From contig JAQSEB010000065.1 of the NCBI GenBank assembly GCA_030063045.1, forward strand, positions 434,001 through 498,000: 64,000 bases of DNA, given 5' to 3'. Shown one piece after another: positions 1 to 11,075 of this stretch. A program made the translations under genes and the position numbers. Below the pieces are notes generated by a model, which was not told where the DNA came from, ran no database searches, and saw only the letters and a program-made list of their open reading frames with translations. How positions within the stretch are numbered: position 1 is the first letter of the stretch; the number at the start of each line of letters is the position of its first letter. Source of the stretch: Pratylenchus scribneri (Eukaryota; Nematoda; Chromadorea; Rhabditida; Pratylenchidae).

Positions 1-554
1 ATCTGAAAATGAGGCAATATGTTGAGAAAATTTAGGATATTAATTGTCAAAAATTAATAAAGAAGAAAAAGGGGGCAAAAAGAGAGAAAATAACACTAAA
101 AATTGGCAAAATAATAGGCATTCTAACGGTTTAATTGCCGAATGATCCGAGACACAAACTATTAAAAATTTTTAGAATTTTTTTTACTGAAAGATTTGAG
201 AATAAAAAACGATGAAAAAATGGCAAAATTTATGAAAAAATGGGAAATAGTTTGCATTTTGCAAAAATTAATAAAGAGAAATGATCCTGAGAATAAAAAT
301 TGGCATAAAGGCATTCGACGTTCTAAATGATCTATGAGACTAGTGATTATTGAATTTTCATTTTTAAAAACCAATTTTTCTGCTAATTTGAAGTTTCTAT
401 GTTGATTATAATTTAGCTTTTCCCTATTTATTTTGCTTATCTTAGACTTATAAATAACTACAAATTTTCACTCATCTTTTAGAACCAATTAATTAACATT
501 TACAAGGAATTAATTTGCTATTTGATCCACCACAAAAAAGTGGTGTGAAAATGT

Positions 555-1030
555 CAACGAGAATTGGATTGGACCCCAAATGAAGAGAGTCAATTTAATA
601 AATATTGTGGCCATCCAAAATGCCATCGTCAATTTGGGGTTTATTATTTTGAATGGCACCCGGATAAATCCGTTTTTAATGAATTATACGATTTGATCCG
701 CATTTTTAAACAAATTTTTGCGGTAAATTTGCGAGTCTATGCTGATTGTGTTTTGGCCAATTCATTCATAATCTGGGTTTTTAGCTAATTTATTTCATCT
801 AATCTTACGCCTCCCAAAAAATTACAAATTTTCGTGCATTTTTTGGAACCAAAACCAATTACTTAACATTTTCAAGGAATTTATTGAAAATGTCAATGGG
901 AATTGGATTGGACCCCAAAGAAGAATGTCAATTTAATAAAAATATTATGGCCAACCAAAAATGCCATCGTCAATTTGGGGTTTATTGTTTTGAATGGCAC
1001 CCGAATAAATCCGTTTTTAATGAATTCCGC
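555..1030. repeat. Direct repeat pair (~125 bp, 339 bp apart)
   Basis: The stretch 559-682 recurs at 898-1023 with small indels (shared landmarks: TTGGATTGGACCCCAAA, CAATTTGGGGTTTATT, AATCCGTTTTTAATGAATT). The flanks ending in CAATTA...TTAACATTT also match, so the unit is a local tandem duplication. Both copies have open frames that look alike in protein (CHRQFGVY...FEWHP), but the indels between copies break the frame and there is no exon border, so I read them as non-coding or as remains of a gene. Confidence 0.75.
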
Positions 1031-1145
1031 GCACCTTTTTTCCCTTCTCTCTTTTGGCCCATCCACAATTGTGTTTGTGGGAAATGTGGCAAAGAGGAGG
1101 AAATGGACGCGCGCAGAGGAAATTACTTTTTGTTGGTATGCTCCA

Positions 1146-1900
1146 GGAAAGTAGCAGGCGGAAATGCCGTCGATGGTTTTTACCGAAAATGAAGAAAACA
1201 AAAGTTGGGTATAATTGGGGCCAAATTAGAATTATTGAACGTAAAATTATAGTAAATTTTTGATGGTGAGAAAATATTTTAGATAAGGAAGAGGAAATTA
1301 ATAAAGACGATCTTCTGTGACTGAATGAATTTTTAGCCATTCAGAAGTCCTCAATAAATGAGAAATGACTCATTTTTTCTTATATTATTATTGAGATAAT
1401 ATTTAATTTGGCGAAAAAAAACACTGATTTTGGCAAAAATCTTTCGTGTCGAAAAATATTATATTTTTGAGGCCATATAACTTGGCCATAACTAGGGATT
1501 TAGGGCTAGGGTTTAGGTTCTGGGCAAAATGGGATTAGGGCTAAGGGCTAGTGGTTAGGGATTCTTAATGAAGTCTGATTTGGCCAAGTTATATGGCTTT
1601 AAAATATATAATATTTTTCGACAAGAAAATTTTTCGCCAAATGCAGAGTTTTTTCGCCAAATTAAATGACTTCCTATTATTATTCTTTAAATTTTCAATA
1701 GAAAAGAAGGCGGAAATGCCGTAGAAGATTTTTCCGAAAATGAAGAACAAAATTGTGTGATTGGGTCAAGAATATATTGAATAGAAAATTATAAAATATT
1801 TTAGGGAAGGAAGAGGAAATTACTAAAGACAATCTTCTTTGACCGGATAAATATTCAGTCAGAAGTCCTCATTAAATGAGAAATGACTCATTCATTTTCA
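1146..1900. repeat. Direct repeat pair flanking a fold-back element
   Basis: Positions 1146-1380 and 1699-1900 are diverged direct copies (shared: GGCGGAAATGCCGT, GGAAGAGGAAATTA, TCAGAAGTCCTCA, AATGAGAAATGACTCATT). The fold-back at 1401-1668 lies between them, so either it was inserted at the boundary or the duplication took place around it. Confidence 0.7.
1401..1668. mobile_element. Fold-back element, ~100-bp arms
   Basis: The left arm from ATTTAATTTGGCGAAAA through TCGAAAAATATTATATTTTTGA to GGCCATATAACTTGGCC returns inverted as TGGCCAAGTTATATGGC, then AATATTTTTCGA, ending in CGCCAAATTAAAT. The loop carries degenerate TAGGG runs (1494-1560). Diverged relatives occur near 15525-15650 and 17694-17845 (same GAGGCCATATAA...TTGGCCAA start). 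No target duplication could be fixed. It is a MITE-like element by structure only. Confidence 0.7.
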
Positions 1901-3984
1901 TTCTATTATTCATTTTTTTTTATTATTATTATTTTTCCATTATCAATTTCCTTCTGTTCGATCTGCTGGATGGCTGAATTCTAAGAATTCATTGTTAATT
2001 TTGAAGAAAATATTTTCCACTTTTAATATTATCCTCTAAAAATAAATTGCACATTACTTCTAGTTGAAATTGAAATTATTAAAATTTTTGAATTTGTCTT
2101 AAAAAGTGAAAGATAATGCATTTTCTTCTTGGTAAAGGAAGGGAAAGTTTGCAAATTTATTGCTTAATAAAATTTACCCGACAGAATATTCCTAGCTTTG
2201 TGATTAAAGTTTAAACCTTTCTCGAAAAATTTGATAAGAATTTTGGATGTACATGGGAATAGTACTTACCATATTTAGGTTTATTAGTAGGTTAAATCGC
2301 AGTGAGTTTTAAATCAAAGTCTTCGGTTTCAATTTTTTGGCCAAAACATGGGAGTGGCAATAATAAAAGAGGATGCCTCATATTCCCGGAACAAATTTAC
2401 TCCATGGGTCCACGGATTAATTGTCCTCCTTCAACCATATTTTCATTTTGACTCATCAATGGAAAGTATTATCAAAACAAAAAGAGGGGGAAATGGACTA
2501 TCATCTCAATCTCATATTATCCGCCCATCATTTTTTTCACTTCCTCTTTTTTCAAAAGTGCAGGGGTGGAAAATTAATTTTGTTTTTGCCATTATTTTAA
2601 AAATATGTTTAAAAAAATTGAGGAGGGAATTTTTTAAAATTTTGAGGGAATTTTTAAGAGGTATTTTATTTAAAGAAAGGCTTTTTAAGAAGAAAATTTT
2701 TTTTTGTAAAAATAAAAATTTTATTATTATACATTTTTTTAAAATTATTATTTTTAATTATAATATTTTATTCTTTTGAATTTCTCATCAATTAATTTTT
2801 AATTACTCCTTTTAAAAAAAGCATTTTAAATGCATTATTTTGTCAAAAAATTTTATGGGTTTCAAAAAATAATATTATAAAAAGAATTTCTTTTCGCATT
2901 TATATTTTAAATTTTATAATAAAAAAATTTATATCATTCTAAAAAATTTCAAAAGGAAAAAAATTTTGTCGAATAATATAAGAATGATGGAGTTTTTTTT
3001 GATTTCGATAGAATTTTTAAGGCATTTTTTTTAAAAAAAGTGCAATTTTTAAGTAAAGTAATTTTAAAATATTTTTTTAATAATTTTAAATAAATCCAAT
3101 AAATTTGGGCGCAAGTTAAAAATTGGAAGAAATTTTTGGTCTCATCAAAAAATTTGATTTTAAATAAAATTCTTACATAAAACATTTTTCATTAAGTGCC
3201 ACAAAAACGCATCGCGCCATTCAAATTTGTCCATAAATGGTAAAATTTTTAAAAGATGGATTTGAAGGAAAAAAAAATCATAGAAGCTACCTAAATAGAC
3301 CAAAATATTCAAAGCGCGCAAATGTCTTGGCCATACCATTTTTAGCCGTCTCTTTCGCGGATTAATCCTAGCCGCTCTTTTTTAATCCTAAAACCACCAA
3401 CATTTACCTTGCAGCCTTAAATGGATTTGTCGTCAGTGTCGGTGGCAAAGAGCGCGGCGACCATTTCCTTCCGCCCTAAAATTTGCCATCCTTCTTAAAA
3501 TCTGCCATTTTGGCCTATTTTCGCCGCCATTTTCGCTGAAATGATGCCAAAAATGGGTTCAAATTTCGTGCGCAACTTCCTTTTCCTTTATTGCCATTTT
3601 TGATGGATTTTGTGTTTCTTCTAAAATCTTTGCCATTTTTGGTGGCTTTTGACACCATCAAAGGAAGATTGAAAATGTGAAATTCAAGTACTATTTGATG
3701 CGATGTGAAAGGAAATTAACATGAAGAAAGAAAAGGAAGTGTATATAGCATACAGTATCTTTTCCTTGTAACTTAAGGTTTTAATTTTCATTTTATGTTA
3801 TTTTATATTCCTCTGAATTCTGCTGAATGTTTGCCCAATTTTCTGTGTATATTGTGCATTCCTTCTTAGTCTCGATTTATGCTTTTGAGATAATGATAAT
3901 GGTATTTTCATACCTACTTATTTTAATTCATTTTTTGAACTAAAATATTAAAATGCTTTTGGCTAGTTTTTTCAGAAGATGCTA
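1901..3984. other. AT-rich stretch without recognisable gene
   Basis: Long A/T runs and short chance open frames only. 3300-3660 is less AT-rich and has several 'GCCATTTT' words, but no frame shows exon borders or a recognisable protein. Confidence 0.5.
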
Positions 3985-4381
3985 TGTCATTTCCACAATA
4001 GTATAAATATGGGCACTTCCACAATGGTAAAAATATAGGCGTTTTCGATTATAATAAGAAACCGGTTATAGACCATACAAACCATATACAATTTAGTAGA
4101 ACTCATTGAGACGCATCGAATGGTAAATAATTTGTTATGGTTTGGTAAAAATACTAAAGAGTTTAAAACTAAAATTTGAAAAATGGTTAATACCATTTAA
4201 TTTTGACTAAACCATTACAAATTATATACCAATCGATGCGTCTCGATGAGATCTACAAAATGATAAAAGATTTGTAGGGTTTATAACCGGTTTCTGATTT
4301 ATTATAATCGAAAACGCCTATATTAGTATCATTGTGGAAGTGCCTATATTTGTACCGCCCTTTACATTTTGTGGAAATGAC
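3985..4381. mobile_element. Fold-back element, core-motif family
   Basis: The ends GTCATTTCCACAA and TTGTGGAAATGAC are inverted copies. Further in, TATAGGCGTTTTCGATTATAA pairs with TTATAATCGAAAACGCCTATA, and AAACCGGTTATA pairs with TATAACCGGTTT. Near the centre lie the shared core words CATTGAGACGCATCGAA (4103-4119) and ATCGATGCGTCTCGATGAGA (4232-4251). Almost the whole element can form one long hairpin. No convincing target duplication was found. Confidence 0.8.
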
Positions 4382-4689
4382 CTCGGACGTTTTCAGAATA
4401 AAGCACATTTTGTTCCTATTGATTTAAATAATAAATTACTAATTTTAATATAAATTAAGTTGTGTTGTAATTAATTTAACAGTAAATGTTATTATTATTG
4501 TAATCAAAATCTTTCCAGTAAAAATTGTGAATTTTGAGATAACTAAAATGATGAATTTTTAAATAAAATTACTTAACTTTCTACTATTAGCCATTCCTCA
4601 ATATTTAAAGCTTTCAATATTTAGACCATCCTATAAAAATTTTCCATCAAAGAATATGAAGAAATGGAGGATTTTACGATTCCGTGGCT

Positions 4690-6560
4690 AGCTTCAATTA
4701 AATGATGGCCAATCCCATTGGGATTTGGGATGGAATAAAAAGTAATGGAAAGGTATGCGCGGGAATTGGGAATGGAGGGAAAAGCCGCAATGAAAGGCAG
4801 CTAATGAATGGAATGAAAGCACTGGAAGCATTAGAAGGTGAATGGAATATGAAATGAATGGAAAGTGATAATGATGGAAATTTGTTGACGAATAGAAAGG
4901 TAGGAAGGATAGCAAACGATGGCAATATTAGCGCCACATTGGCACTTCCTCAATTTATAATATATGGTACCATCAAATGTGGTGCAATGCTCCGCGTTAC
5001 CTTTAAGCCATTTCCGCTCGAAAATGCCAAGCAAAATGCCAAGAGGATATTCATAAGGAAATTGGAAATTGGGATTGGCATTGTGGCACTTCCTTAATTT
5101 TGAGTAAGATGGCATTGATGCTTTTACCTATTTATTTCTAAAGCAGTACCATTGCTGTGTAAATTAAAAATAAATGTCGAGATTCTCATTTATGAATTGA
5201 TTACTTCCTTTAAGGATATTTCTTGAATAGGAGTGGCACATTGCCCAGCGAAATGCGTGAATTAATGTAAAAGAGGATACGCCCCAACTTGTTGCCTTTA
5301 AAAATAATTAGTCAGGGGTACCAATTTTAATGATTTTAGTATCAAATTAAAGGGCAGACTGTTGACTATCTAATAATATTGATTTTATTTAAATTGGTTC
5401 AGAATTGTTGTAGTTATACTCGAAAAATTACTAAAATTTTTCTAATCTTTATTAAGAATTATTTTAAATAATTTTCTATAAGTATATTTCTAAAAATTCG
5501 GAACCGATTTAAATAAAATTAATATTATTAAATAGATACAAATATGTTTTTGTAATTTGATACTAAAATTACCAAAATTGGTTCAATCCTGGATGAGTTA
5601 TTCTAAAATGAGACAAGTTGGCCCATTCACTTTGGAATGCTATAAAAAATTGAACCGATTTTACCATTTTAAAATTTTCTCCGTTGAATGGGAATTACAT
5701 ATTTCCCCGTGAAAATCATGAATTAATGGAGTGAAATGAAAATTGAAATTAAAATGAAAGGAAAGATAACATTTAATTGCAGACCAAAAGGAAAGGGTGG
5801 AAAGGAAATGAAAGGAGAGAGATGGGAAATCGGGATTGGCACATTGGCATTGGCATTTCCTCAATTTAATAGCAAAATTATTTGTGCACATTTTGATGTG
5901 CCATCAAATGTTGGCAGAGAGGCGCGTCTCTTAGATTGGCAGCACAAATGCCGGCATCATTTTTAAATTGTCATTTAAATTTTAAGCGGATTACCTCCAT
6001 TTTAAATGGGGGAAGAGAGAAATTTGTTGCGCGGCGGGAATTTGGATTTGGCCCATTTGGGAATTGTAGCGCAGCACAAAAATGATTATTTACTGGCTGA
6101 TATTAAGTGCTGCTATCTGCCTTGCCTTTCATTCTATTGATGAAAGTTAGCAATGGCTATTGGGGTATCGTGGCCAATTCATTTCATGAAAGTTTGTGGC
6201 ACTGTCAACGTCAAATTCACATGTGAAAATCCTCAATTTAACAGTTTAGTCTATATTTTATTGCCATCAAATGTAAAAAGGCGAAGAGATTTGGGCCTCT
6301 TATAGCTTATATATATATTAGTCCGGCATTGTTTAAAATGGAAGGGTGTATAATTGCCATTTTAAGCGGATTACTCTTTTTATAAAAAGGGAATTTGTTG
6401 AAGTGACACGTATGGGAGGATCCATTTGGAAATTGTGGTGCCGTTAAAAAATGGTGATTTCCTGACTGCCCCTTTCATTCCATTGATGAAAGTTGGACAT
6501 CGTCAATTCTCAATTCTCAATTCACGCGAAAATCCCGAGAATTTTAAGTAGCACAAAATT
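4690..6560. repeat. Block of diverged tandem-type repeats
   Basis: The same phrases recur: 'ATTGGCAC..TTGGCA.TTCCTCAATTTA' near 4925, 5075, 5840 and 6230; 'CCATCAAATGT' at 4969, 5900 and 6262; and 'AAGCGGATTAC' near 5983 and 6365 followed by GGGAA/AATTTGTTG. The spacing is irregular (about 400-900 bp) and the copies are strongly diverged. The purine-rich GGAAAGGAAATG tracts make long open frames (for example 5736-5966) without other signs of coding. Confidence 0.55.
5313..5591. mobile_element. Small fold-back element (CAGG ends)
   Basis: CAGGGGTACCAATTTTAA...TTTTAGTATCAAATTA at the left is answered by TAATTTGATACTAAAATTACC...AATCCTGG at the right. The inner AAATTGGTTCAGAA pairs with TTCGGAACCGATTT. 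About 280 bp and no coding capacity. It interrupts the 4690-6560 repeat block. Confidence 0.7.
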
Positions 6561-8480
6561 GGGTTTTTAATGATATTGGGGAATAATTCCCTGAGGACAA
6601 AAAGTACAATGGGGATAATGAATTTATTGAAAATGCCATTCTTGGATTTATTTCATTTTCATCATTTTTATTTTTTAATATACATAAAATGCACAATTAT
6701 CAATTCATTTCAAACGAAAAATTACGTTTTTTTGGTACACATTATAATAAGGGATTTTTAAATTTAAATATGGACTAAAAATGAGGAATTTTGAACATAA
6801 ATTCATCATGCCTTGAGGCAAAATATGTTCACTTTATTAGTTAAGTTTTTAAAGGGTCAAAAATATGGAGTTAATTTACATATTTTTGGGATTGTTATCA
6901 AAATACAATGCCAAATCTGTGGATAATGCAAATATAATTTCAAATAGAATTTGATGAAATTAAGTTAAAATAAGTCAAAAATGATGAAAAATATTCAGCA
7001 TGGAATTTAAAGATCTTAAAGAGGCTAATGGTGGCGACTGGCGATACGTGTGACCATTATTAAAACTTTTCTATTTACGTCCTTAAATGCAAATATGGGA
7101 GATTGTAGGGAGAAAATTGAAGGGGATGCCGGGAATTGGTGATTAGGCCGTCCATTTAGGTGGAAGGGAAGGATAAGGAGGAAAGTAAGGATGGAAGATT
7201 TGTGGATTGGATTTAGGAGTAAATGCACAAAATGGAATATGGCGGAAATGGTGCCAATGCCCACCTTGGGATATTTATTGGGGATGGCCGGAATTAGGGA
7301 CGGAATTAGGGACGGATTGGGGGATATGGTCACGGGAATGAATGAAAACCAAAAAAGGGAAGGCGCGAGGAGCAATGCACCGGTCCCGGCAAATTGAGTG
7401 GGCGGCACACATCGCAGTCGAGAATGGAAGGGGAATAAGGGTATATGGCCTCTCGTATCCATTGGACCATTCCTTGGAAAGCGCCTCCCCCAGTTTCTGT
7501 GGCTCCGCCCACAGTTCGATGGCTTTTCCCTCTCTCCTCTCTTTCTCGTCTTTGGAGCGCTTGAAACACTCTCTGCCCCTTTCGGGCGCACTTTCTTGGT
7601 TACTTTTTAAATCCAAATATCTCTGCCTCATCGGGGCGACTGTCAATGTTTCTGTCACTCTGGCCATTTCTTGGCTGGCTTAAAGCAAATAAAGGAAAGG
7701 GGGAATGTGGAAAGGAAGGGCGGTACATTTTGCTGATGCTATGCTTTAGGAAGGCATCCACTACCGTTTCCCTCAACCCTTCTTTCGGGGGCAAAAATTT
7801 ACATGGAAGAGAAAGAAACGTGGATTTGGGATTGAACATTGAAGGATAATTTTTGACTTTAAAATGTAAAAAATGAATGAAAATATGTAAATTATCGCAC
7901 ATAAATTATCTTTAGGACTTAAATTAAGACATTTTTAATAAATTAGGAAGAAAAAGTAAATTGATTAGAATAGTTTCACAATAAGGAATTTGAATACAAA
8001 TCAGGTATTTTTCGAAAAATATTGACCCTAAAATGCTTTTCAATTTAACACTATTTATTTGTTTTTCTAATGAAAATGCAAAATATTTGAATTATGATCA
8101 TTTTGGGATAAACATTTAACCTCTGAATTTTTACATGAAATAAATAAAGAGAAATGAGTTAAGGAATATATCTATTGGCTGAAAACAAAGCCCATCCTTT
8201 AGCTAGGCCATCATTTTCCATTCTTTCCCCTATATATTTCCCCATTCAACTTTTCATTTTGGTCATTTCCGCCTTAACTCTCTTCTCATACATTAGCCAT
8301 TCAAAGGGGATGGCCAAGCGGAGCTTTGTCCGGGCAATTCTGCTGCTGCTGATGAATGAATGGCTTTGCTTGGTGCATATTCATATTTGTGCCGTACTGA
8401 AAATTGCCGACCTCATCCCCAATCTTTCTATTGTTCTTCCCATCCTCATTATGGCCAAGGTTTTGTTCACACAGACCCAC
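6561..8480. other. No supported gene; GC-richer patch 7025-7850
   Basis: 7025-7850 and 8175-8480 are less AT-rich and open in several frames on both strands at once. That is what a compositional patch does; a coding exon is open in one frame. No GT-AG delimited exon with coherent protein could be built, and nothing recognisable is encoded. Confidence 0.45.
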
Positions 8481-8485
8481 AGGCC

Positions 8486-9030
8486 CATTTCCAGCCTTTC
8501 TATGGAAAAGCCATATCTCTTTGGCCTCAAATGGCGGCTCACAATCGGTGCCAGTTGGCCCCAAAAACTTTGGTGAATGGGAAAATGAGGAGAGGGGAAA
8601 GCCATGGAAAGCGCGCCCCTCCCAAAAACAAGAGAAGTAGCCCTGCTTTCCCGCATTCTATTCAATTTTTTGCGGTTGTGTTGCCCACCCTATTGTATTT
8701 GTGGCCATCCTCATTCATTTTTTGAATGGCTAATGAATTTCGGGGGCACCGAACAAAAGAGAGTGGAGGGCTCATTTCCAGCCTTTCTAAGGAAAAGCCA
8801 TATCCCTTTGGCCACAAATGGCGGCTCACAATCGGTGCCAGTTGGCCCCAAAAACTTTGGTGAATGGGAAAATGGATGAGAAGGGAAAGCCATGGAAAAG
8901 GCGCTTCCCAAAAACAAGAGAAGCAGCTCTGCTTTCCCGCATTCTATTCAATTTTGTTGTGGTGCCCAACCTATTGTATTTGTGGCCGGCCCATCATGGT
9001 TGCCCGGCCCATTTTTTGAATGACTAATGA
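8486..9030. repeat. Tandem duplication, 287-bp offset
   Basis: 8486-8730 is repeated at 8773-9030 (CATTTCCAGCCTTTCTA, AATGGCGGCTCACAATCGG, CCCCAAAAACTTTGGTGAAT, TTCCCGCATTCTATTCAAT). The copies are largely identical, so this is younger than the other tandem blocks here. Small indels shift frame between copies, which argues against coding. Confidence 0.85.
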
Positions 9031-10049
9031 ATTTGTGGGACAAATGGAACAAAAGAGGAGGGAGAAAGGTAGTCGAGCCGCCTATTTGGCCTTATTATTG
9101 ACTTTGACTGCCAATTTTGAGGACAAAATGGTTAAAGTAAGGCCAGCATAAGGTCAATCTGCGGGCAGTTTGAATTTTATAATTTTCACTAAGGTTAAAT
9201 TTGGATGAATTAGGGATAAAATATAAATTAGGTTAATTTGGGGTTCTTTGAAATTAATAAAAAATTAGATCTGGTATTAGAAGAAATTCAGAGATTAGTA
9301 ATTTTTGGCCTATTATTGTGGAATTTTTAAAATCAATTTTGTAAAAATTTTATTTTCATTTACTAAATAAAAGATTTAAAAATTGTATTTTTCTTTACAT
9401 ATGTTCCATTTCTAACCTAGCCCGCAATTAACCGAGAAAATCCGAATTTTAATATGGCTTATACTCCTTAAAGAATTGATCGAAAGGTCAATGGATTTGT
9501 GGTGGATTTATATAGACGCTAAATGCCGGAATTACAAATAACTTAGGCCCTGTAAAAGCAAATGGTCATCCAAAAAGAGCGTGCCAATGAAATCAACCTT
9601 TTGATGGCCTCCATAAAATTTTTCAATGGTCCATCTCAATATATATTGCGTGGGAGCCAAATTGTTGGATGGGACCATCATTTTTATGGGCCACATTCAA
9701 AAATTGAGTGGAATAAGACAGAAGAGAGTGGATTAGAAGGAAAATTAATTGTCCTAAAAATGAATGGAAAAAAGAATAAAATGGATAGAATTGTTCCCAG
9801 ATCCCAGCAGGTGAATATTGGACAAAATTAAAAGGATGAGATGTAGGAGAATATTTTTCAAAGGCCAATTCTGCACAGATGATGGAATTGAATTTTGGAA
9901 ATTGTTGTGGAATTAATTGAGGAATTGCTAGTAAAAGTGACAAAAATAATGCTAGGTCTAGGTCATGTCCACAATTGATAAAAAATAAAAAAATAATTTT
10001 AAATTTGGAATTATAATTATTAGATAGTAAAAATATTTATTAAAAATTT
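9031..10049. other. No gene seen
   Basis: AT-rich non-coding sequence. The longest open frame (9562-9831) has no splice context or recognisable product. Confidence 0.45.
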
Positions 10050-11075
10050 TTTTCTCCGAAATTTTGCTTTTTTCCCAAACATTTTATTGTTTTTGTTTTC
10101 CCAAACATTTTATGTTTTTGTTTTTCCAAACATTTTAATGTTTTTGTTTTCAAAACATTTTAATGTTTTTGTTTTCCAAACATTTTAATGTTTTTGTTTT
10201 TCCAAACATTTTAATGTTTTTGTTTTCAAAACATTTTAATGTTTTTGTTTTTCCAAATATTTTAATGTTTTTGTTTTCAAAACATTTTAATGTTTTTGTT
10301 TTCCAAACATTTTAATGTTTTTGTTTTCAAAACATTTTAATGTTTTTGTTTTCAAAACATTTTAATGTTTTTGTTTTCCAAACATTTTAATGTTTTTGTT
10401 TTCAAAACATTTTAATGTTTTTGTTTTCAAAACATTTTAATGTTTTTGTTTTCAAAACATTTTAATGTTTTTGTTTTTCCAAATACTTTAATGTTTTTGT
10501 TTTCCAAACATTTTAATGTTTTTGTTTTCAAAACATTTTAATGTTTTTGTTTTCCAAACATTTTAATGTTTTTGTTTTTCCAAACATTTTAATGTTTTTG
10601 TTTTCAAAACATTTTAATGTTTTTGTTTTCCAAACATTTTAATGTTTTTGTTTCTCCAAATACTTTAATGTTTTTGTTTTCCAAACATTTTAATGTTTTT
10701 GTTTTCAAAACATTTTAATGTTTTTGTTTTCCAAACATTTTAATGTTTTTGTTTTTCCAAACATTTTAATGTTTTTGTTTTCAAAACATTTTAATGTTTT
10801 TGTTTTTCCAAACATTTTAATGTTTTTGTTTCTCCAAATATTTGAATGTTTTTGTTTCTCCAAACATTTGAATGTTTTTGCTTCTCCAAACATTTTAATG
10901 TTTTTGTTTTTCCAAACATTTTATGTTTTTTCCCAAACATTTTGTTGTTTTTGTTTTTCCAAACATTTTATGTTTTTTCCCAAACATTTTGTTGTTTTTG
11001 TTTTTCCAAACATTTTAATTTTGTTGTGTTTTTCCAAACATTTTATGTTTTTGCGTTTTTTCCTTTTATTTTTAA
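10050..11075. repeat. Minisatellite, ~25-bp unit, ~40 copies
   Basis: The unit is AACATTTTAATGTTTTTGTTTT followed by CC, TCC, CTCC or A, giving lengths of 24-27 bp. Variant units are ordered: a unit with CCAAATACTTT at 10488 and again at 10653 is each time followed by the same run of variants, so part of the array has a higher-order period of about 165 bp. The edges (10068-10130, 10900-11060) are more diverged (ATTTTATG, ATTTTGTTG), as expected for array ends. The open frames here are simple F-rich translations of the repeat. Confidence 0.95.

Noticed and set aside
564..1192. Two similar small proteins (CHRQFGVY...FEWHP)
   Set aside because: Indels between the duplicate copies shift frame and no splice sites support exons.
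1494..1560. TTAGGG-like words as an internal telomere
   Set aside because: Nematode telomeres are TTAGGC; the words are degenerate and sit in hairpin loops of mobile elements.
7025..7683. Several overlapping long open frames on both strands
   Set aside because: All frames are open together in a GC-richer patch, with no exon borders and no recognisable protein.
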